Positions 14,936 through 17,336 of a DNA stretch of 17,336 bases are shown here, in pieces; within the stretch, counting starts at the first letter, position 1, and each line of letters opens with the position of its first letter. Below the pieces are notes generated by a model that worked only from the letters and a program-made list of their open reading frames with translations, made no database searches and was not told the DNA's origin. Source of the DNA: JBIOWF01 sp044868295 (lineage in GTDB: Bacteria > Actinomycetota > Actinomycetes > Streptosporangiales > Streptosporangiaceae). The stretch is from NCBI GenBank assembly GCA_044868295.1, contig JBIOWF010000087.1, positions 1 to 17,336 on the forward strand, read 5' to 3'. Both the position numbers and the translations under genes were made by a program.

Positions 14936-17336
<2,401 letters not shown>

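Overview
The window is high-GC actinomycete DNA. Third codon positions are strongly G/C, GTG and TTG starts occur, and two promoters look leaderless. The gene content (aspS, rarA, a DUF948 gene followed by a DUF6167-like gene, then alaS, with an F420-type oxidoreductase, a tricorn protease and an MpaB-type oxygenase) fits Streptosporangiales or a close relative. That placement is inferred from gene content, not measured. Housekeeping aminoacyl-tRNA synthetase genes bound the window: aspS (5' end missing) at the left and alaS (3' end missing) at the right.

Layout. 2-1708: aspS, closed by a strong hairpin terminator. 1771-6543: a compact accessory operon on the + strand with its own AT-rich promoter. 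It encodes an LLM-class (luciferase-like) oxidoreductase, a 189-residue protein whose centre is 26 uninterrupted Lys-Asp-X tripeptides, a degenerate ATP-grasp-like protein, a canonical ATP-grasp ligase, and two different Fe(II)/2-oxoglutarate oxygenases (a compact one and a PhyH-type one). 6694-7563 (- strand): a lipoprotein cyclophilin. 7725-11003: a tricorn-type S41 protease. 11230-11709: a DUF2231 membrane protein. 11881-13188: rarA. 13252-14124: an MpaB/DUF2236 oxygenase. 14288-17336: a DUF948 gene, a DUF6167-like gene and alaS, almost certainly one transcription unit.

The exciting part is 1838-6543. Four of its five gene junctions overlap (20, 11, 4 and 4 nt) and the fifth has a gap of only 2 nt. 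The genes are therefore translationally coupled, with the repeat protein placed directly before the ATP-grasp pair. I read it as a ribosomally synthesised, post-translationally modified peptide (RiPP) locus. The (KDX)26 protein would be the substrate. Its Lys, Asp and Ser side chains are the partners that ATP-grasp enzymes join as amides or esters in graspetides, and they are also plausible hydroxylation targets for the two oxygenases. I do not recognise this gene combination as a named RiPP class. The product and the order of modifications are inference.

Smaller signals include several short tandem repeats in multiples of three bases, and canonical -10 hexamers exactly 7 nt before the GTG starts of the tricorn gene and rarA. 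There are also several unexplained inverted or direct repeats in intergenic regions. No tRNA, rRNA, insertion sequence, CRISPR array or origin was seen, and no gene-free stretch exceeds about 230 bases.
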